Positions 36,830-44,939 of a stretch of DNA of 64,000 nucleotides are shown here, piece by piece. How positions within the stretch are numbered: the first letter of the stretch is position 1; each line of letters begins with the position of its first letter. Source of the stretch: a virus; the IMG/VR virus record IMGVR_UViG_3300006919_000045, positions 1-64,000 of that record, one strand, 5' to 3'. The notes under the pieces were generated by a model that saw nothing but the letters and a program-made list of their open reading frames with translations, was not told the origin of the DNA and did no database searches. The position numbers and the translations under genes were made by a program.

Positions 36830-38031
36830 TAATCTTCCTCTTGCTCTACTGGTCGACCGCCTTGTGCGGGGTCAACCGCGCTGCCTGCAATATTAGCAGG
36901 GATTCTAATTTCATCTGCATCGGGCAGCTCATCAAAATTCATAGCTGTACGTGCTTCATTTGGCGTAATGATTCCTGCATTTACGAGAGAAGTATAAAAA
37001 GTTGCTTGATCTCGTAGCTCAGGCTGCAGTGCAGGAATGTTTGTAATATCTTCGTTAATTACAAATCCAAAGAATCTGGAGTATGCTGCATTTACTTTTC
37101 TTACAATCGGTAAAATAGTTTCTAAATAGTACATTCGCATATTTGGTCGAATGTTTGCATTGTTTCCAGAATCTAACATTATTGGGGGAACTCCAAGAGC
37201 TTTCAAAATAATTTTTTCGTTTTCTTCAATTGCTGCTTGAAAGTCAAGTTCCTTGAAATTTATATTTGAAATTTCGTCTACTTCTAGTCCACCATCTAGA
37301 ATAAGTGGTCTCCTACCTCCTGCGTCCGGTCTATATCGTAAAGACCAAGACTGAATCATTCTTTCTTTAATCTTTTCTGAGAGGGTATTCGGAGACTTTA
37401 GTACAAGTCCGGGAACTGCTCCATTCTTAAAGAAGTTATCTTGAAAATCTCTCATGCTTCTCATGAGATTCATTGTTCGAAGTGCCGGCTTTAGTCTAGA
37501 CACTCCTCTATAAATGGAGTAAAATGAATTGTCTTTTATGTGAATAATCTCATTAGGAGAAAAACGCTCTTCTGAAGCTTCGAATTTATAGTGATCCACA
37601 TAAGTTGTTTTGCTTGCATGAATTGACATTTTACTTGCAGGCATATGGTACACATGGGCACCATCAAAATATATAAAAATGTTTCCGTCTAGGATGTAGT
37701 CTGTGAATAAGTTTCGTCTAAAAGAAGAAATATCCTGAAAAGGATTTGGCTCTCTATTAAGTAAAATTGAAACTTTGCTAGCTTTAGTGCCTTTTACGAT
37801 TCCAGGATAGCTACCTAGAGGTTGAACGATTGTGTCTATCTCTGCACAATCATCCACAATTAAATTTACGCCTCTGTTTACAATTTCGAGCTCTTCGTAG
37901 GCTCTCTCATAATTAAAAGTAAACTCGCGTGAGCGTTCGGAAGTTTTATCATAGTATGGCTGAATCGGATTTAGTTTTTCTTCTAAATCTTCATCTTTCT
38001 TTTCGCCAAAAATGTTATTATACCATGCCAT
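36829..38031 (-). CDS. Portal protein (HK97 family)
   Basis: 400 residues. The ladder of motifs fits HK97 gp3-like portals: ERAYEELEIVNRGVNLIVDDCAEI, PNPFQDISSFRRNLFTDYILDGN, YRGVSRLKPALRTM and LGVPPIMLDSGNNANIR. It forms the dodecameric DNA channel at the capsid vertex. The order terminase, HNH, portal, protease/capsid is the standard head order. It overlaps the HNH gene by 14 bases. Confidence 0.92.
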   Translation of the reverse strand: MAWYNNIFGEKKDEDLEEKLNPIQPYYDKTSERSREFTFNYERAYEELEIVNRGVNLIVDDCAEIDTIVQPLGSYPGIVKGTKASKVSILLNREPNPFQDISSFRRNLFTDYILDGNIFIYFDGAHVYHMPASKMSIHASKTTYVDHYKFEASEERFSPNEIIHIKDNSFYSIYRGVSRLKPALRTMNLMRSMRDFQDNFFKNGAVPGLVLKSPNTLSEKIKERMIQSWSLRYRPDAGGRRPLILDGGLEVDEISNINFKELDFQAAIEENEKIILKALGVPPIMLDSGNNANIRPNMRMYYLETILPIVRKVNAAYSRFFGFVINEDITNIPALQPELRDQATFYTSLVNAGIITPNEARTAMNFDELPDADEIRIPANIAGSAVDPAQGGRPVEQEED

Positions 38032-38401
38032 GCTTTTCTCTTTGAATGTCTACCCAGCGCATTTGTTTTGTCGCTGTTCCTAGTCCAGGATTTCTTCCAT
38101 AAACTTTATGTAATTCCATGTGGTGTGCATGACAGATAGTAACGGTATGGTCATAGAGTTCTGCCCAGTTATCTTCTATAAATTCATCTCTCCAAATGAC
38201 AATATACTCATTAGTATAATGTTCTGGACGTTCTTTTGTTTTTACTTTTAGCCACTGTCTAAGTAGGGGAGCTAAAGAATAAAAATGATGAAAATCTAAC
38301 TGAGAGTCCGTTCCGCAGATGTAACATTCACTTTCTTTTTCGTATTTTGATTTCGCTCGATCCCTTATGTATTTCACTGGATCTCTTTTGAGCTTTTTCA
38401 T
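38018..38401 (-). CDS. HNH endonuclease beside the terminase
   Basis: About 127 residues from the ATG at 38401. A CYICG zinc-type knuckle, DFHHFY and TICHAHHMELHKVYG form a recognisable HNH fold. In HK97-like cos phages an HNH protein next to the terminase is needed for genome end cleavage (established for that group). The predicted -10 box ends 7 bases before this ATG and no ribosome site is seen, so the mRNA may be leaderless. In-frame upstream starts would lie within or upstream of the -10 element. Confidence 0.8.
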   Translation of the reverse strand: MKKLKRDPVKYIRDRAKSKYEKESECYICGTDSQLDFHHFYSLAPLLRQWLKVKTKERPEHYTNEYIVIWRDEFIEDNWAELYDHTVTICHAHHMELHKVYGRNPGLGTATKQMRWVDIQREKHGMV

Positions 38402-38408
38402 ACTTTGC

Positions 38409-38437
38409 ATTATAGCCTCTGTAAGATAAATTGTCAA
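38409..38437 (-). promoter_or_regulatory. Promoter with -10 abutting the HNH start
   Basis: Minus strand TTGACA (38437-38432), 17 bases, TATAAT (38414-38409), both perfect. Seven bases (GCAAAGT) separate the -10 from the ATG at 38401, so the expected transcription start falls on or next to the start codon. Confidence 0.75.
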
Positions 38438-38459
38438 ACATTATTTTTCTGAGGTATTA

Positions 38460-39764
38460 CTAAAAGCCGGTCTGCGATGTCTCAAATGAATACAGTGCGT
38501 ATCGCAAAGCGTCAGCCATGTGAGATGCCATATTATGCCTGGGTTTCTCCCTAGCTAAATTTGGATTTGAGTCCCATTGATACTGATCAAGGCAAGAAAG
38601 TACTTGATCGGATCGTTGATCGACTAGTAGCTTATCGTTATCAACTATAGCGGCTACGTGTGCGATTCCATCTAAAACTGACTTTTTTGCATTTATAGTA
38701 GAAATATCGTAATTCTGTGCGAAGTCAAATCGAGTTTGTTGTGCGGCGGAATCTATATAAATATAATCAATTTCCCACTTATCGATCATTTCTTGTATTT
38801 TAGCGGCATGTTGTTCCGTTGTTTTTTCAGCATCCATGTACTCATCAAGTACATGATACACTTGCTCATCCCAATCATATGCAATTACACAAAAAGCAGT
38901 AGGGTCTCGATAACCTACATCAAGCCCTGCAAATACATCCATACCGCTGGTATCCAACGCTTCGTTATTAGCTATACATATTTCGTGGTTGAAGTTCCAA
39001 ATCTGACCTTCGTAAGTATTAAAGTCTGCTTCATACTCTTGTCTGAATTCAGCATCTGACATACTTTTTCTTGCTTCGGCAATATCAGTCTCGGACATTC
39101 GTGGGTTGTCTATATAAGTTGCACGAATTGAGCACCACTCGGAAAATTCATCGTTAAATCCTCTATCAAAAAACTCTGCAAACCAGTTGTTCCTGCCGCG
39201 AGGCGTCGAGATAAAGATAGCTTTTGAGTTATCCTTATCAAGAGTAGGTCGAAGTGCTACGTTAAATGCGTCACGCCCGTCTGCCAACGCCGCTTCGTCA
39301 AAGATAATTAAATCGTAGCTTCTACCTACACAGGAATCAACTTGGTTTACTGAGCCCATTCTTACTGTCGATCCATTACTCAGTTCGATAACTTTATCCT
39401 TTGCGTTATCTTTTACAACTTCCAAGTCAAAATGTTTTATTAAGTTCCTTTGAAGATCAAAAGAAATCTGAGACAACGCATAGTTAGGAGACATTATAAG
39501 AATGTTTGAATTCGGAACTAGGGAGACTAGTTGGCCGATAATGTTTGCGATATAGGTTTTACCCTGTCGGCGTGATACTGCCGCGCAAACAAAGCGATAT
39601 TTATTATTATTTATCGCATTGATAATTGCTACCTGGGACGGTAGTGGAGTTATGCCGAGCAGCTCTAAATAAGGCTCTACTGGCAGCTTGAGGAAGCGTG
39701 TCTCAGATTGTAAATCGAGCAGAGATTCCCATACTATATCGGCTCTGCTTATTTGTACTGTCAT
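38460..39764 (-). CDS. terL: Terminase large subunit
   Basis: 434 residues. The ATPase part has a Walker-A-like AAVSRRQGKT (about residues 61-70), a Walker B at DLIIFDEAAL (151-160) and the coupling motif FISTPRGRNNWF. The nuclease part has acidic positions in DVFAGLDVGYRDP and YIYIDSAAQQ, as in RNase-H-fold terminase nucleases. It packages DNA into proheads together with the small subunit and portal. Length is usual for the family. Confidence 0.93.
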   Translation of the reverse strand: MTVQISRADIVWESLLDLQSETRFLKLPVEPYLELLGITPLPSQVAIINAINNNKYRFVCAAVSRRQGKTYIANIIGQLVSLVPNSNILIMSPNYALSQISFDLQRNLIKHFDLEVVKDNAKDKVIELSNGSTVRMGSVNQVDSCVGRSYDLIIFDEAALADGRDAFNVALRPTLDKDNSKAIFISTPRGRNNWFAEFFDRGFNDEFSEWCSIRATYIDNPRMSETDIAEARKSMSDAEFRQEYEADFNTYEGQIWNFNHEICIANNEALDTSGMDVFAGLDVGYRDPTAFCVIAYDWDEQVYHVLDEYMDAEKTTEQHAAKIQEMIDKWEIDYIYIDSAAQQTRFDFAQNYDISTINAKKSVLDGIAHVAAIVDNDKLLVDQRSDQVLSCLDQYQWDSNPNLAREKPRHNMASHMADALRYALYSFETSQTGF

Positions 39765-39767
39765 AAT

Positions 39768-40139
39768 TTACTGCTCTACTTTTGTTGCATCTCGATAGTA
39801 GATAATTATTTCTTTCTGCTGGCGTATATACCTACGAAGTTCTTGCAAGTTAAACGCCATATTTTCATAGTCTTGGGGAGTCATTCCAAATATAACAAAT
39901 GTTCCGCCTTGCATTTTACCGATACGAGCAATCTGCTCTTCAAGATTTTTTTCCGTGACTACAAAAAATTCTACATCCTGCAAATCTATTTTTCTAGGGA
40001 GTTGAGGCTGATAGATCTCCAGTGTTTTATATTCAGTTACAGTTTTTATGACCGGCTCGGGGGTTGGTAGAGGGTCACTTTTCATAAAAGAACAACCAGA
40101 TAAAAATAGTATAATTAAAAAACTAGTTGCTGTCCGCAT
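39768..40139 (-). CDS. Outer-membrane spanin lipoprotein (Rz1-like)
   Basis: About 123 residues from the ATG at 40139, preferred over an upstream GTG because GAGGTGG precedes it. A signal peptide ends in the lipobox LSGC, so the chain should be a lipoprotein; a Pro-rich linker (PLPTPEPV) follows. It overlaps the end of the gene for a membrane-anchored coiled protein, the usual Rz/Rz1 arrangement. Role by analogy: fusion of inner and outer membranes at lysis. It is longer than classic Rz1, and the C-terminal half may have another role. Confidence 0.6.
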   Translation of the reverse strand: MRTATSFLIILFLSGCSFMKSDPLPTPEPVIKTVTEYKTLEIYQPQLPRKIDLQDVEFFVVTEKNLEEQIARIGKMQGGTFVIFGMTPQDYENMAFNLQELRRYIRQQKEIIIYYRDATKVEQ

Positions 40140-40545
40140 TTTCCACCTCTTCACTATCTTTTTCTATCTGTTCAAAAACTTTTTTTGTGCCGTTATTGAT
40201 TCGAGGCTCAATAAGCCCGGGCTTTACTCGGGCCAACTTAGTAAGATCATGCCTTTTGAAGATAGACAAGTAGTCATCCATCTCTGCCTGCATTTCGTTG
40301 TTTGCTTCAGTAAGTTTTCCAACGGCTTCTAATTGTACTCTTAAATTATTTTCTGCTTGTTCTCTTGAAGCGGTTTCTGTTTCCAAAGCTGTTTCTAGCT
40401 TTGTTGTATTTTCTTTTAAGATTACATTATTTGCTTCAAGCTGTGCGATTGTTGCTTCTGCTTTACTTACGGTTGTAGTATGATATGCGTATGCACCTCC
40501 AGCTACAACTAACATAAGTGGCATAGCTTTTATTAGTCCTAACAT
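40123..40545 (-). CDS. Inner-membrane spanin-like coiled protein (Rz-like)
   Basis: 140 residues. An N-terminal membrane anchor (LIKAMPLMLVVAGGAYAY) is followed by a long coiled coil (about residues 28-90) and a FKRHDLTKLARVKPGLIEPRIN motif that also occurs in marine myovirus proteins of this type. It overlaps the Rz1-like lipoprotein gene by 17 bases. Together they look like a two-component spanin. Confidence 0.6.
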   Translation of the reverse strand: MLGLIKAMPLMLVVAGGAYAYHTTTVSKAEATIAQLEANNVILKENTTKLETALETETASREQAENNLRVQLEAVGKLTEANNEMQAEMDDYLSIFKRHDLTKLARVKPGLIEPRINNGTKKVFEQIEKDSEEVENADSN

Positions 40546-40844
40546 TAGTATATTTTCCTTAAATCATAGCCAACAGGATTTACAACTTTTATTTCATGCT
40601 TTACTCCGAGCAGATCTACAAAAATGATATGAGTAGTAGAAATCTTTTTTATTTCTTTTGCTCGATAAGTTTTAGGATCGCCACTTTCTATTCGTGATCC
40701 ATCCTCTAAAAATTTTACATCTCCGGGAAAGAAAACAGTAAGCTCCCACTCTTCCCGTATAAGTGTACGCCACCAGTGTTTAATTTTTGGCCAGATGCCA
40801 ACAGTTACTAATTCTTCTTCTTGTTTTTGTTCAATCTTAGTCAT
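40545..40844 (-). CDS. Hypothetical protein (99 aa)
   Basis: The ATG at 40844 has an AGGAAAA ribosome site. The product starts TKIEQKQEEELVTVG and has WPKIKHWWRTL followed by a beta-rich part (YRAKEIKKISTTHIIFVDLLGVKHEIKV, split over positions 55-85). It overlaps its neighbours by one and eight bases. No domain recognised. Confidence 0.55.
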   Translation of the reverse strand: MTKIEQKQEEELVTVGIWPKIKHWWRTLIREEWELTVFFPGDVKFLEDGSRIESGDPKTYRAKEIKKISTTHIIFVDLLGVKHEIKVVNPVGYDLRKIY

Positions 40845-41394
40845 TTTTCCTATGCCTATTCCAAGCAACGAATCCAAATAATCGTAAAGACCAGAAAGCT
40901 AAGTAATTTAAAACTTTAAATCCATTCTGTTCTATACAAATATCTCGAAAAATTATATCCATCTCTTTCTGTGTTTTAGGCACTTCGCCTTTTTCACATT
41001 TTACCAACTCAGCGTACTTATACCCATAATCGTGAACAAGCCCGCCCATAAGCAAGACTCCAACGGGCGAAAGCCACATTGCAAGAAACTTAGGTACTGA
41101 TGCACCATCAAATTCAAAACCTTTTTCAATAACATACTCTTCTCCATCTAGAAAATAATACCAATTTTCTATTAGCTCCCAGCGTCGAGTTCCTGTTAGC
41201 CATAACCAAATTGCTTTCCAGAAACCTTTATCTGCTGTGCAAATTTTTATAGGTTTTAACATGGGCATTTCTACATACTCGAAACCAATACGATCTTCTC
41301 CTTGCCCATCAAATATGCTAATAACAAAAGCTACTAAAATAATGGCAGCCACAACTACTGGCTGCCAGAACGTTACCATCAGATCAAGAATCAC
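40837..41394 (-). CDS. DUF1353 family protein with N-terminal membrane segment
   Basis: 185 residues. An N-terminal hydrophobic helix (VVVAAIILVAFVISIF) is followed by the DUF1353 signature: GFEFDGASVPKFLAMWLSP and GGLVHDYGYKY, with conserved Asp, Ser and His. The family is widespread in phages but has no established biochemical role. A GTG start overlaps the upstream stop by four bases (GTGA). An alternative ATG start lies five codons downstream. Confidence 0.75.
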   Translation of the reverse strand: MILDLMVTFWQPVVVAAIILVAFVISIFDGQGEDRIGFEYVEMPMLKPIKICTADKGFWKAIWLWLTGTRRWELIENWYYFLDGEEYVIEKGFEFDGASVPKFLAMWLSPVGVLLMGGLVHDYGYKYAELVKCEKGEVPKTQKEMDIIFRDICIEQNGFKVLNYLAFWSLRLFGFVAWNRHRKND

Positions 41395-41726
41395 TTTTTA
41401 CTCCAAGCAGTAGCTCCGAAGAATGCTGCAACAAGACCCGCTACAGCCACAAAATAGGTCGGGGCCATGTCTCCAAGGACATCAGCGGCATGCTCATATC
41501 CGGCAACTTGAGCACCAACAACAGCGAAAGGATATACCAACATGCCAAGCAAAGCAAACCAAGCCATGTTTCTTTGGGCATCTCGCATTGCGTCGGCATC
41601 TTCTAACTCCCTTCGTCGAAACTCTAGTTCCATTTCGTATTCTTCTTTTGACAAATGACCATCGCCATTTAGGTCCATTCTTTTAACAACTTCTTTATCC
41701 GCTGTTACTACTTCTTCATCTGCCAT
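41391..41726 (-). CDS. Holin candidate with EF-hand-like loop
   Basis: 111 residues. Residues 15-30 (KRMDLNGDGHLSKEEYEME) form a single EF-hand calcium-loop pattern DxNxDGxLxxxE. Two membrane segments follow (AWFALLGMLVYPFAVVGAQVA and TYFVAVAGLVAAFFGATAW). Similar proteins in marine phages are treated as holins; that is family recall plus topology. Its place beside the spanin pair supports a lysis role. Calcium gating would be speculation. Confidence 0.55.
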   Translation of the reverse strand: MADEEVVTADKEVVKRMDLNGDGHLSKEEYEMELEFRRRELEDADAMRDAQRNMAWFALLGMLVYPFAVVGAQVAGYEHAADVLGDMAPTYFVAVAGLVAAFFGATAWSKK

Positions 41727-41735
41727 GGTATATCT

Positions 41736-42137
41736 CTATGGAGAGCAGACACTCCCCTCTTCGGATGAGTCGAAATTAGTATCTCCACATCCATATTTTC
41801 CATCATTATCAGTATCACAATGCCGATTCCATGCAATCATGTCAAATGTAAGTCCTTCGCTCCAAGGAACATAGGCTTTACACCATTCATGAGACCCAAC
41901 CTGAAAAGGGTCTTGTGGTTCGGGTACGTAGTCTCTAGATGTCCAAGGTTTTTGAGCAGTAAAGAAAGTATCTTTATTACTCATAACCCTTCTTTTAAAA
42001 AGAGTACTAGACTTAGGACTGATATAGATTTCTTGCCCTTCCTTAAGCGTGTATGTTGATCCATCATCGTAGTTGATAACGGTTTCTGCTGCTACAGTTG
42101 TTGATACAATAGCTAGCAGTGCCAACAAATATTTCAT
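41736..42137 (-). CDS. Secreted protein with calcium-type Asp repeat
   Basis: About 133 residues from the ATG at 42137. A signal peptide (KYLLALLAIVSTTVAAE) leads into a mature domain with four or more Cys and a DTDNDGKYGCGDTNFDSSEEG stretch, similar to thrombospondin-3/EF-type calcium loops. The Cys residues suggest disulfides in the periplasm. Function unknown. Confidence 0.55.
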   Translation of the reverse strand: MKYLLALLAIVSTTVAAETVINYDDGSTYTLKEGQEIYISPKSSTLFKRRVMSNKDTFFTAQKPWTSRDYVPEPQDPFQVGSHEWCKAYVPWSEGLTFDMIAWNRHCDTDNDGKYGCGDTNFDSSEEGSVCSP

Positions 42138-42145
42138 AATACCTC

Positions 42146-42451
42146 CTACCATTTTACTTTATCGGCCCAGTAGGCAGCGCTCATTTTACCTCGAGCAATA
42201 TTCCTACGGTGCCGGGCTTTAAAAGAAGCGCGTTTTTTCTTCATGCGCTCACTTTCCCCTTTTTTCGGCTTCCCTGCAGTTTTTGCTCCTTGCTGACCAA
42301 AACGAATAGTCTTGGTCTTGTTTCCTACTTTGGCCACAACAATATGTGACTTTTTCGGATGGCTTGGAGTACGTTTAGGTTTATTATACCCTGATACTCC
42401 CGCCCTCTTTAATCTTGAATCTTTCTTTTTACTTTTTCTTTTTGCGGCCAC
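42146..42451 (-). CDS. Small basic protein (101 aa), DUF6321-like
   Basis: GTG start; strongly basic product with the block GVSGYNKPKRTPSHPKKSH and KTIRFGQQG, a pattern recalled from DUF6321 proteins in phages and prophages. The C-terminus (GKMSAAYWADKVKW) is aromatic. It overlaps the previous gene by 23 bases. One of five adjacent Lys/Arg-rich products; nucleic-acid binding in the capsid is inference. Confidence 0.55.
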   Translation of the reverse strand: MAAKRKSKKKDSRLKRAGVSGYNKPKRTPSHPKKSHIVVAKVGNKTKTIRFGQQGAKTAGKPKKGESERMKKKRASFKARHRRNIARGKMSAAYWADKVKW

Positions 42452-42650
42452 TTGTTTTCTTCTTGCCTAATTCTACTCTTCGTTTAATTAGGGATCGAGG
42501 TACAGTTTTACCTTCTTTATAAAGTTTTGAAATCTTTTTTATAAGACCGGCAAGCTCTGATCGTCGAGATCCTTTTGTGCCGCTAAGATACTTTTTAGGT
42601 ATACGAGTCTTTTTATCTTTTGCGGGACCTCTCTTCTTTCGCTTCCTCAT
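42429..42650 (-). CDS. Small highly basic protein (73 aa)
   Basis: Product begins RKRKKRGPAKDKKTRIPKKY and ends GRKKKK. The middle (LAGLIKKISKLYKEGKTVPRSLI) looks like one or two helices. It overlaps both neighbours. Likely DNA- or RNA-binding by charge only. Confidence 0.55.
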   Translation of the reverse strand: MRKRKKRGPAKDKKTRIPKKYLSGTKGSRRSELAGLIKKISKLYKEGKTVPRSLIKRRVELGKKKTSGRKKKK

Positions 42651-42841
42651 ACAATATAATCTAAGTAACGGACATTAGTGCTTACAGCTACTTTCCCGTT
42701 CCTGTCATAAGTAATGACATTATAAATAGTATCTGTAACTTTGTACCTAGTCTCTGACATTTTTGTCACAGATTGCGTAAGATATTCTTTTTGAGTAGTG
42801 CGAGGAACTGAACTTGGGGCTGCTACAGAGTCTCCGGCCAT
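42647..42841 (-). CDS. Small protein (64 aa), unknown
   Basis: The start is set to the ATG at 42841 because the upstream extension would run into the preceding gene. The product (AGDSVAAPSSVPRTTQKEYL, later DTIYNVITYDRNGKVAV) is not basic, unlike its neighbours, and has a beta-hairpin look. It overlaps the next gene by four bases. Confidence 0.5.
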   Translation of the reverse strand: MAGDSVAAPSSVPRTTQKEYLTQSVTKMSETRYKVTDTIYNVITYDRNGKVAVSTNVRYLDYIV

Positions 42842-42842
42842 T

Positions 42843-43148
42843 CTACTTCTTCTTACGCTTCTTGGCTCCACGCTTAATATCATTATCTTGCGAGTGTCCT
42901 CCTCGAATAAATGAGTTTACACGACCCATTGCCCATCCGGCCATTCCTACTCCTGCCCTAGAGCCAGAAGAAAGGAAAGCTCCTTGACCTCTACGATATA
43001 CTTTTGCAAGTTGTCCATAGGTAAATCGAGTCTTTTTTGCCTTTGTCCTCAAAGTTTTTTGGGTTGTGGCACTAAGAGGTTTTGCTGCTCTTTTTCGCTT
43101 AGGGGCAGCTTTCCTTTTTTTAGTAGCCTTTTTTCGCTTTGCTGCCAC
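42843..43148 (-). CDS. Basic protein with conserved phage core (101 aa)
   Basis: GTG start. A Lys/Arg-rich N-terminus (AAKRKKATKKRKAAPKRKRA) is followed by a core LSATTQKTLRTKAKKTRFTYGQ and VYRRGQGAFLSSGSR, then GMAGWAMGRVNSFI, which I recall from several marine phage proteins. It overlaps the next gene by 29 bases. Function unknown. Confidence 0.55.
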   Translation of the reverse strand: MAAKRKKATKKRKAAPKRKRAAKPLSATTQKTLRTKAKKTRFTYGQLAKVYRRGQGAFLSSGSRAGVGMAGWAMGRVNSFIRGGHSQDNDIKRGAKKRKKK

Positions 43149-43308
43149 GTCGCTTTCTCCTCAGCGCTCTTTCGTACGCTGCATGGGATCTTCCCGGCAT
43201 ATAAATTTTTTTCTTTCCCTTTCCGTGCGAATGTACACCGCGCAACCCAAGTTTCCTTGCTCGACGTCGCGCAGCTATTTTTGTTGAGTATCTATTTCGC
43301 CGTCTCAT
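43120..43308 (-). CDS. Very basic small protein (62 aa)
   Basis: About 40% Lys plus Arg by eye (RRRNRYSTKIAARRRARKL, ERALRRKRRGSKAKKGY). ATG start overlaps the upstream stop by four bases. Charge and context suggest a virion DNA-condensing or packaging-related peptide. Confidence 0.5.
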   Translation of the reverse strand: MRRRNRYSTKIAARRRARKLGLRGVHSHGKGKKKIYMPGRSHAAYERALRRKRRGSKAKKGY

Positions 43309-43400
43309 TTGTCATTTAAGTCTACTAAGAGCGACCCCCACTTAGTCCATGCAATATGAGCAACCCAACCTATAACACAGCCAATTAGTACGTCAATCAT
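43305..43400 (-). CDS. 31-residue membrane peptide
   Basis: ATG at 43400, TGA at 43305. The product has one hydrophobic helix (IDVLIGCVIGWVAHIAW). It overlaps both neighbours by four bases (ATGA junctions), so it is part of a coupled run. Function unknown. Confidence 0.5.
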   Translation of the reverse strand: MIDVLIGCVIGWVAHIAWTKWGSLLVDLNDK

Positions 43401-43549
43401 TTTTTGCCTCGCTTCTTCTTTTTAAGAATTACTGCTCTTAAAGCAGGCGGCAATTTTTTCTGCTTGGCTGTCAATCCACCCATTGACTTTTTCTTCTTAC
43501 CATTCTTTTTCTTCTTTTTCTTCTTGCCGTTACCATACCCGTAAGCCAT
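43397..43549 (-). CDS. 50-residue Lys-rich peptide
   Basis: ATG at 43549. The product (AYGYGNGKKKKKKKNGKKKK, then SMGGLTAKQKKLPPALRAV) is nearly half lysine. The second half resembles the conserved C-terminus of small phage peptides with an LPPALRAVI block. It overlaps the next ATG by four bases. Confidence 0.5.
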   Translation of the reverse strand: MAYGYGNGKKKKKKKNGKKKKSMGGLTAKQKKLPPALRAVILKKKKRGKK

Positions 43550-43572
43550 CTTATTTCTCTGCGCTTTCGCGT

Positions 43573-43782
43573 CTAAGGAAGATATGAATAATTATCCTTC
43601 CAGTGTTGTACTTCATCAAAATAACAATTGTGTTGCTGACTCTTTACCCAGCACAGCTCTTGAATGATGCGGTTGTACCACTGCTTATCATATTCATCGT
43701 GAGCTTTTTCCATATCTTGTTTAAGTTGGGCAATTCTCACATTGACATACTTTTCTAAGTCTTTTTCTCGGCCTCGTCTCAT
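43573..43782 (-). CDS. Small helical protein (69 aa)
   Basis: Basic start (RRGREKDLEKYVNVRIAQLK) followed by an amphipathic helix and an aromatic C-terminus (HWKDNYSYLP). Its ATG overlaps the preceding stop by one base. No family recognised. Confidence 0.5.
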   Translation of the reverse strand: MRRGREKDLEKYVNVRIAQLKQDMEKAHDEYDKQWYNRIIQELCWVKSQQHNCYFDEVQHWKDNYSYLP

Positions 43783-43985
43783 TACATTACCTGCGCTACT
43801 ATTAATCCTAGTAAAAACATTATGATTATACCAGAGGCTCCAATAATTCTACTTTCCATTCGCTGTAGCGTACTCTCTACGTCTTCGATGCGAGCAAAGA
43901 TAGTTTTCCATCTTTCTTCACATTGAATTGCGTGTACTTGGAGCTCATTCTCAATATGGTTAACTTGCTTTTCTAATTCATTCAT
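43782..43985 (-). CDS. Coiled-coil protein with C-terminal membrane anchor (67 aa)
   Basis: The ATG at 43985 overlaps the upstream stop by four bases; longer upstream frames would overlap more. A coiled coil (residues 1-45) is followed by ASGIIIMFLLGLIVAQV, a membrane helix. This layout resembles XhlA-like lysis accessory proteins but the similarity is only topological. Confidence 0.5.
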   Translation of the reverse strand: MNELEKQVNHIENELQVHAIQCEERWKTIFARIEDVESTLQRMESRIIGASGIIIMFLLGLIVAQVM

Positions 43986-44407
43986 TTTAGTATAGTCAGT
44001 ACAAGAAATAAAGTAGGCACAAAAATAACTAAACCACAAATAGCATAAAAGCAATATAGCAGCGTTTGCATTAACTCTGCTCTTGCTTGTCTAGCTTCTC
44101 TTTCCGCTTTCTCTCGTTCTTCCTTGGCTTGTTTTTGAAAAGCTAGCCAATCATCCCACATACCTGGGCGGCCTGCCCAGATCATTTGTTGTTTTAAGTG
44201 CTCCTCCATTTCCTTGATTTTCTCAAGTTCCATGAAGGCTTCCATATCGCTTTTGTATCCGTTCTTATTTGACTTTTTCTGTAAAGAAGTTTTGCTGTCA
44301 AAAAATTGTGCGGCAACAGAAGCCACATCGTACAACTCTTTTCCATTGCCGATAGCTTCTTTAAGCACACCAAAAGCTGCGTTTGCAATCGCAATTTCTG
44401 CGAGCAT
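43982..44407 (-). CDS. Membrane-anchored coiled protein (141 aa)
   Basis: N-terminal Ala-rich helix (LAEIAIANAAFGVLKEAIGN), a long charged coiled coil including MIWAGRPGMWDDW, and a C-terminal membrane helix (YCFYAICGLVIFVPTLFLVL). Proteins with the QQMIWAGRPG motif occur in marine myoviruses and siphoviruses without a known function. It may be a virion or lysis component. Confidence 0.55.
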   Translation of the reverse strand: MLAEIAIANAAFGVLKEAIGNGKELYDVASVAAQFFDSKTSLQKKSNKNGYKSDMEAFMELEKIKEMEEHLKQQMIWAGRPGMWDDWLAFQKQAKEEREKAEREARQARAELMQTLLYCFYAICGLVIFVPTLFLVLTILK

Positions 44408-44417
44408 TACTCTATCT

Positions 44418-44882
44418 CTAGGATTTATCCTCCTTGAGAAGCTTTTCCATCAGCTTTCCATAGTTACCTTGGCCGAAGGGTAGACTCTCATTTATTTGTA
44501 CGTTATTTTGAGTTTTTATGTTTGTAGTTTCAGCTTTTACTAGGTCTGCTTGTGCTTTAATTTCATCCATTCGCATCTTGTGAGCCATCTGAAGTAAGTC
44601 GGCCAAGTCCTTATTTGAGTACACTCCACTTTCCTGAGCTTCTTCTAGTTTGCTGGCGATCATTTCGTCGAGGACGGAAGCGATATTGTTTTTATTACGA
44701 TATCCCATGTCTAAATACACAGTGTCGATATACTTTTTAACTTCTCGTTTATTTAAAAGTTCGACTACTTTGTTTTCAGGCACTTGTAAATAATCACACA
44801 CTGCTCGTATGTTCCCATACTGCAGATAGCAATTCGCTACTTCCAATCCTTCTGGAGATATTGGAGTTATTTCTTTACCCAT
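44418..44882 (-). CDS. Terminase small subunit candidate
   Basis: 154 residues. The ATG at 44882 is preferred over a TTG three codons upstream because of spacing to GGAGG. An N-terminal helix-turn-helix-like part (NIRAVCDYLQVPENKVVELLN) is followed by helices (IASVLDEMIASKLEEAQESG) and KTQNNVQINESLPFG, all typical of TerS proteins. It would recognise the packaging site. It lies at the head of the late operon behind a strong promoter but about 4.6 kb upstream of terL. Confidence 0.6.
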   Translation of the reverse strand: MGKEITPISPEGLEVANCYLQYGNIRAVCDYLQVPENKVVELLNKREVKKYIDTVYLDMGYRNKNNIASVLDEMIASKLEEAQESGVYSNKDLADLLQMAHKMRMDEIKAQADLVKAETTNIKTQNNVQINESLPFGQGNYGKLMEKLLKEDKS

Positions 44883-44910
44883 ATCTCTCAATTCCTCCTA
44901 TTTCTGTGAA

Positions 44911-44939
44911 ATTATAATATGTAAGTTGTGGAAAGTCAA
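44911..44939 (-). promoter_or_regulatory. Late-arm promoter before the small-terminase gene
   Basis: Minus strand TTGACT (44939-44934), 17 bases, TATAAT (44916-44911). It has a 28-base leader with GGAGG before the ATG at 44882. It could start the long packaging and head transcript. Confidence 0.75.
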
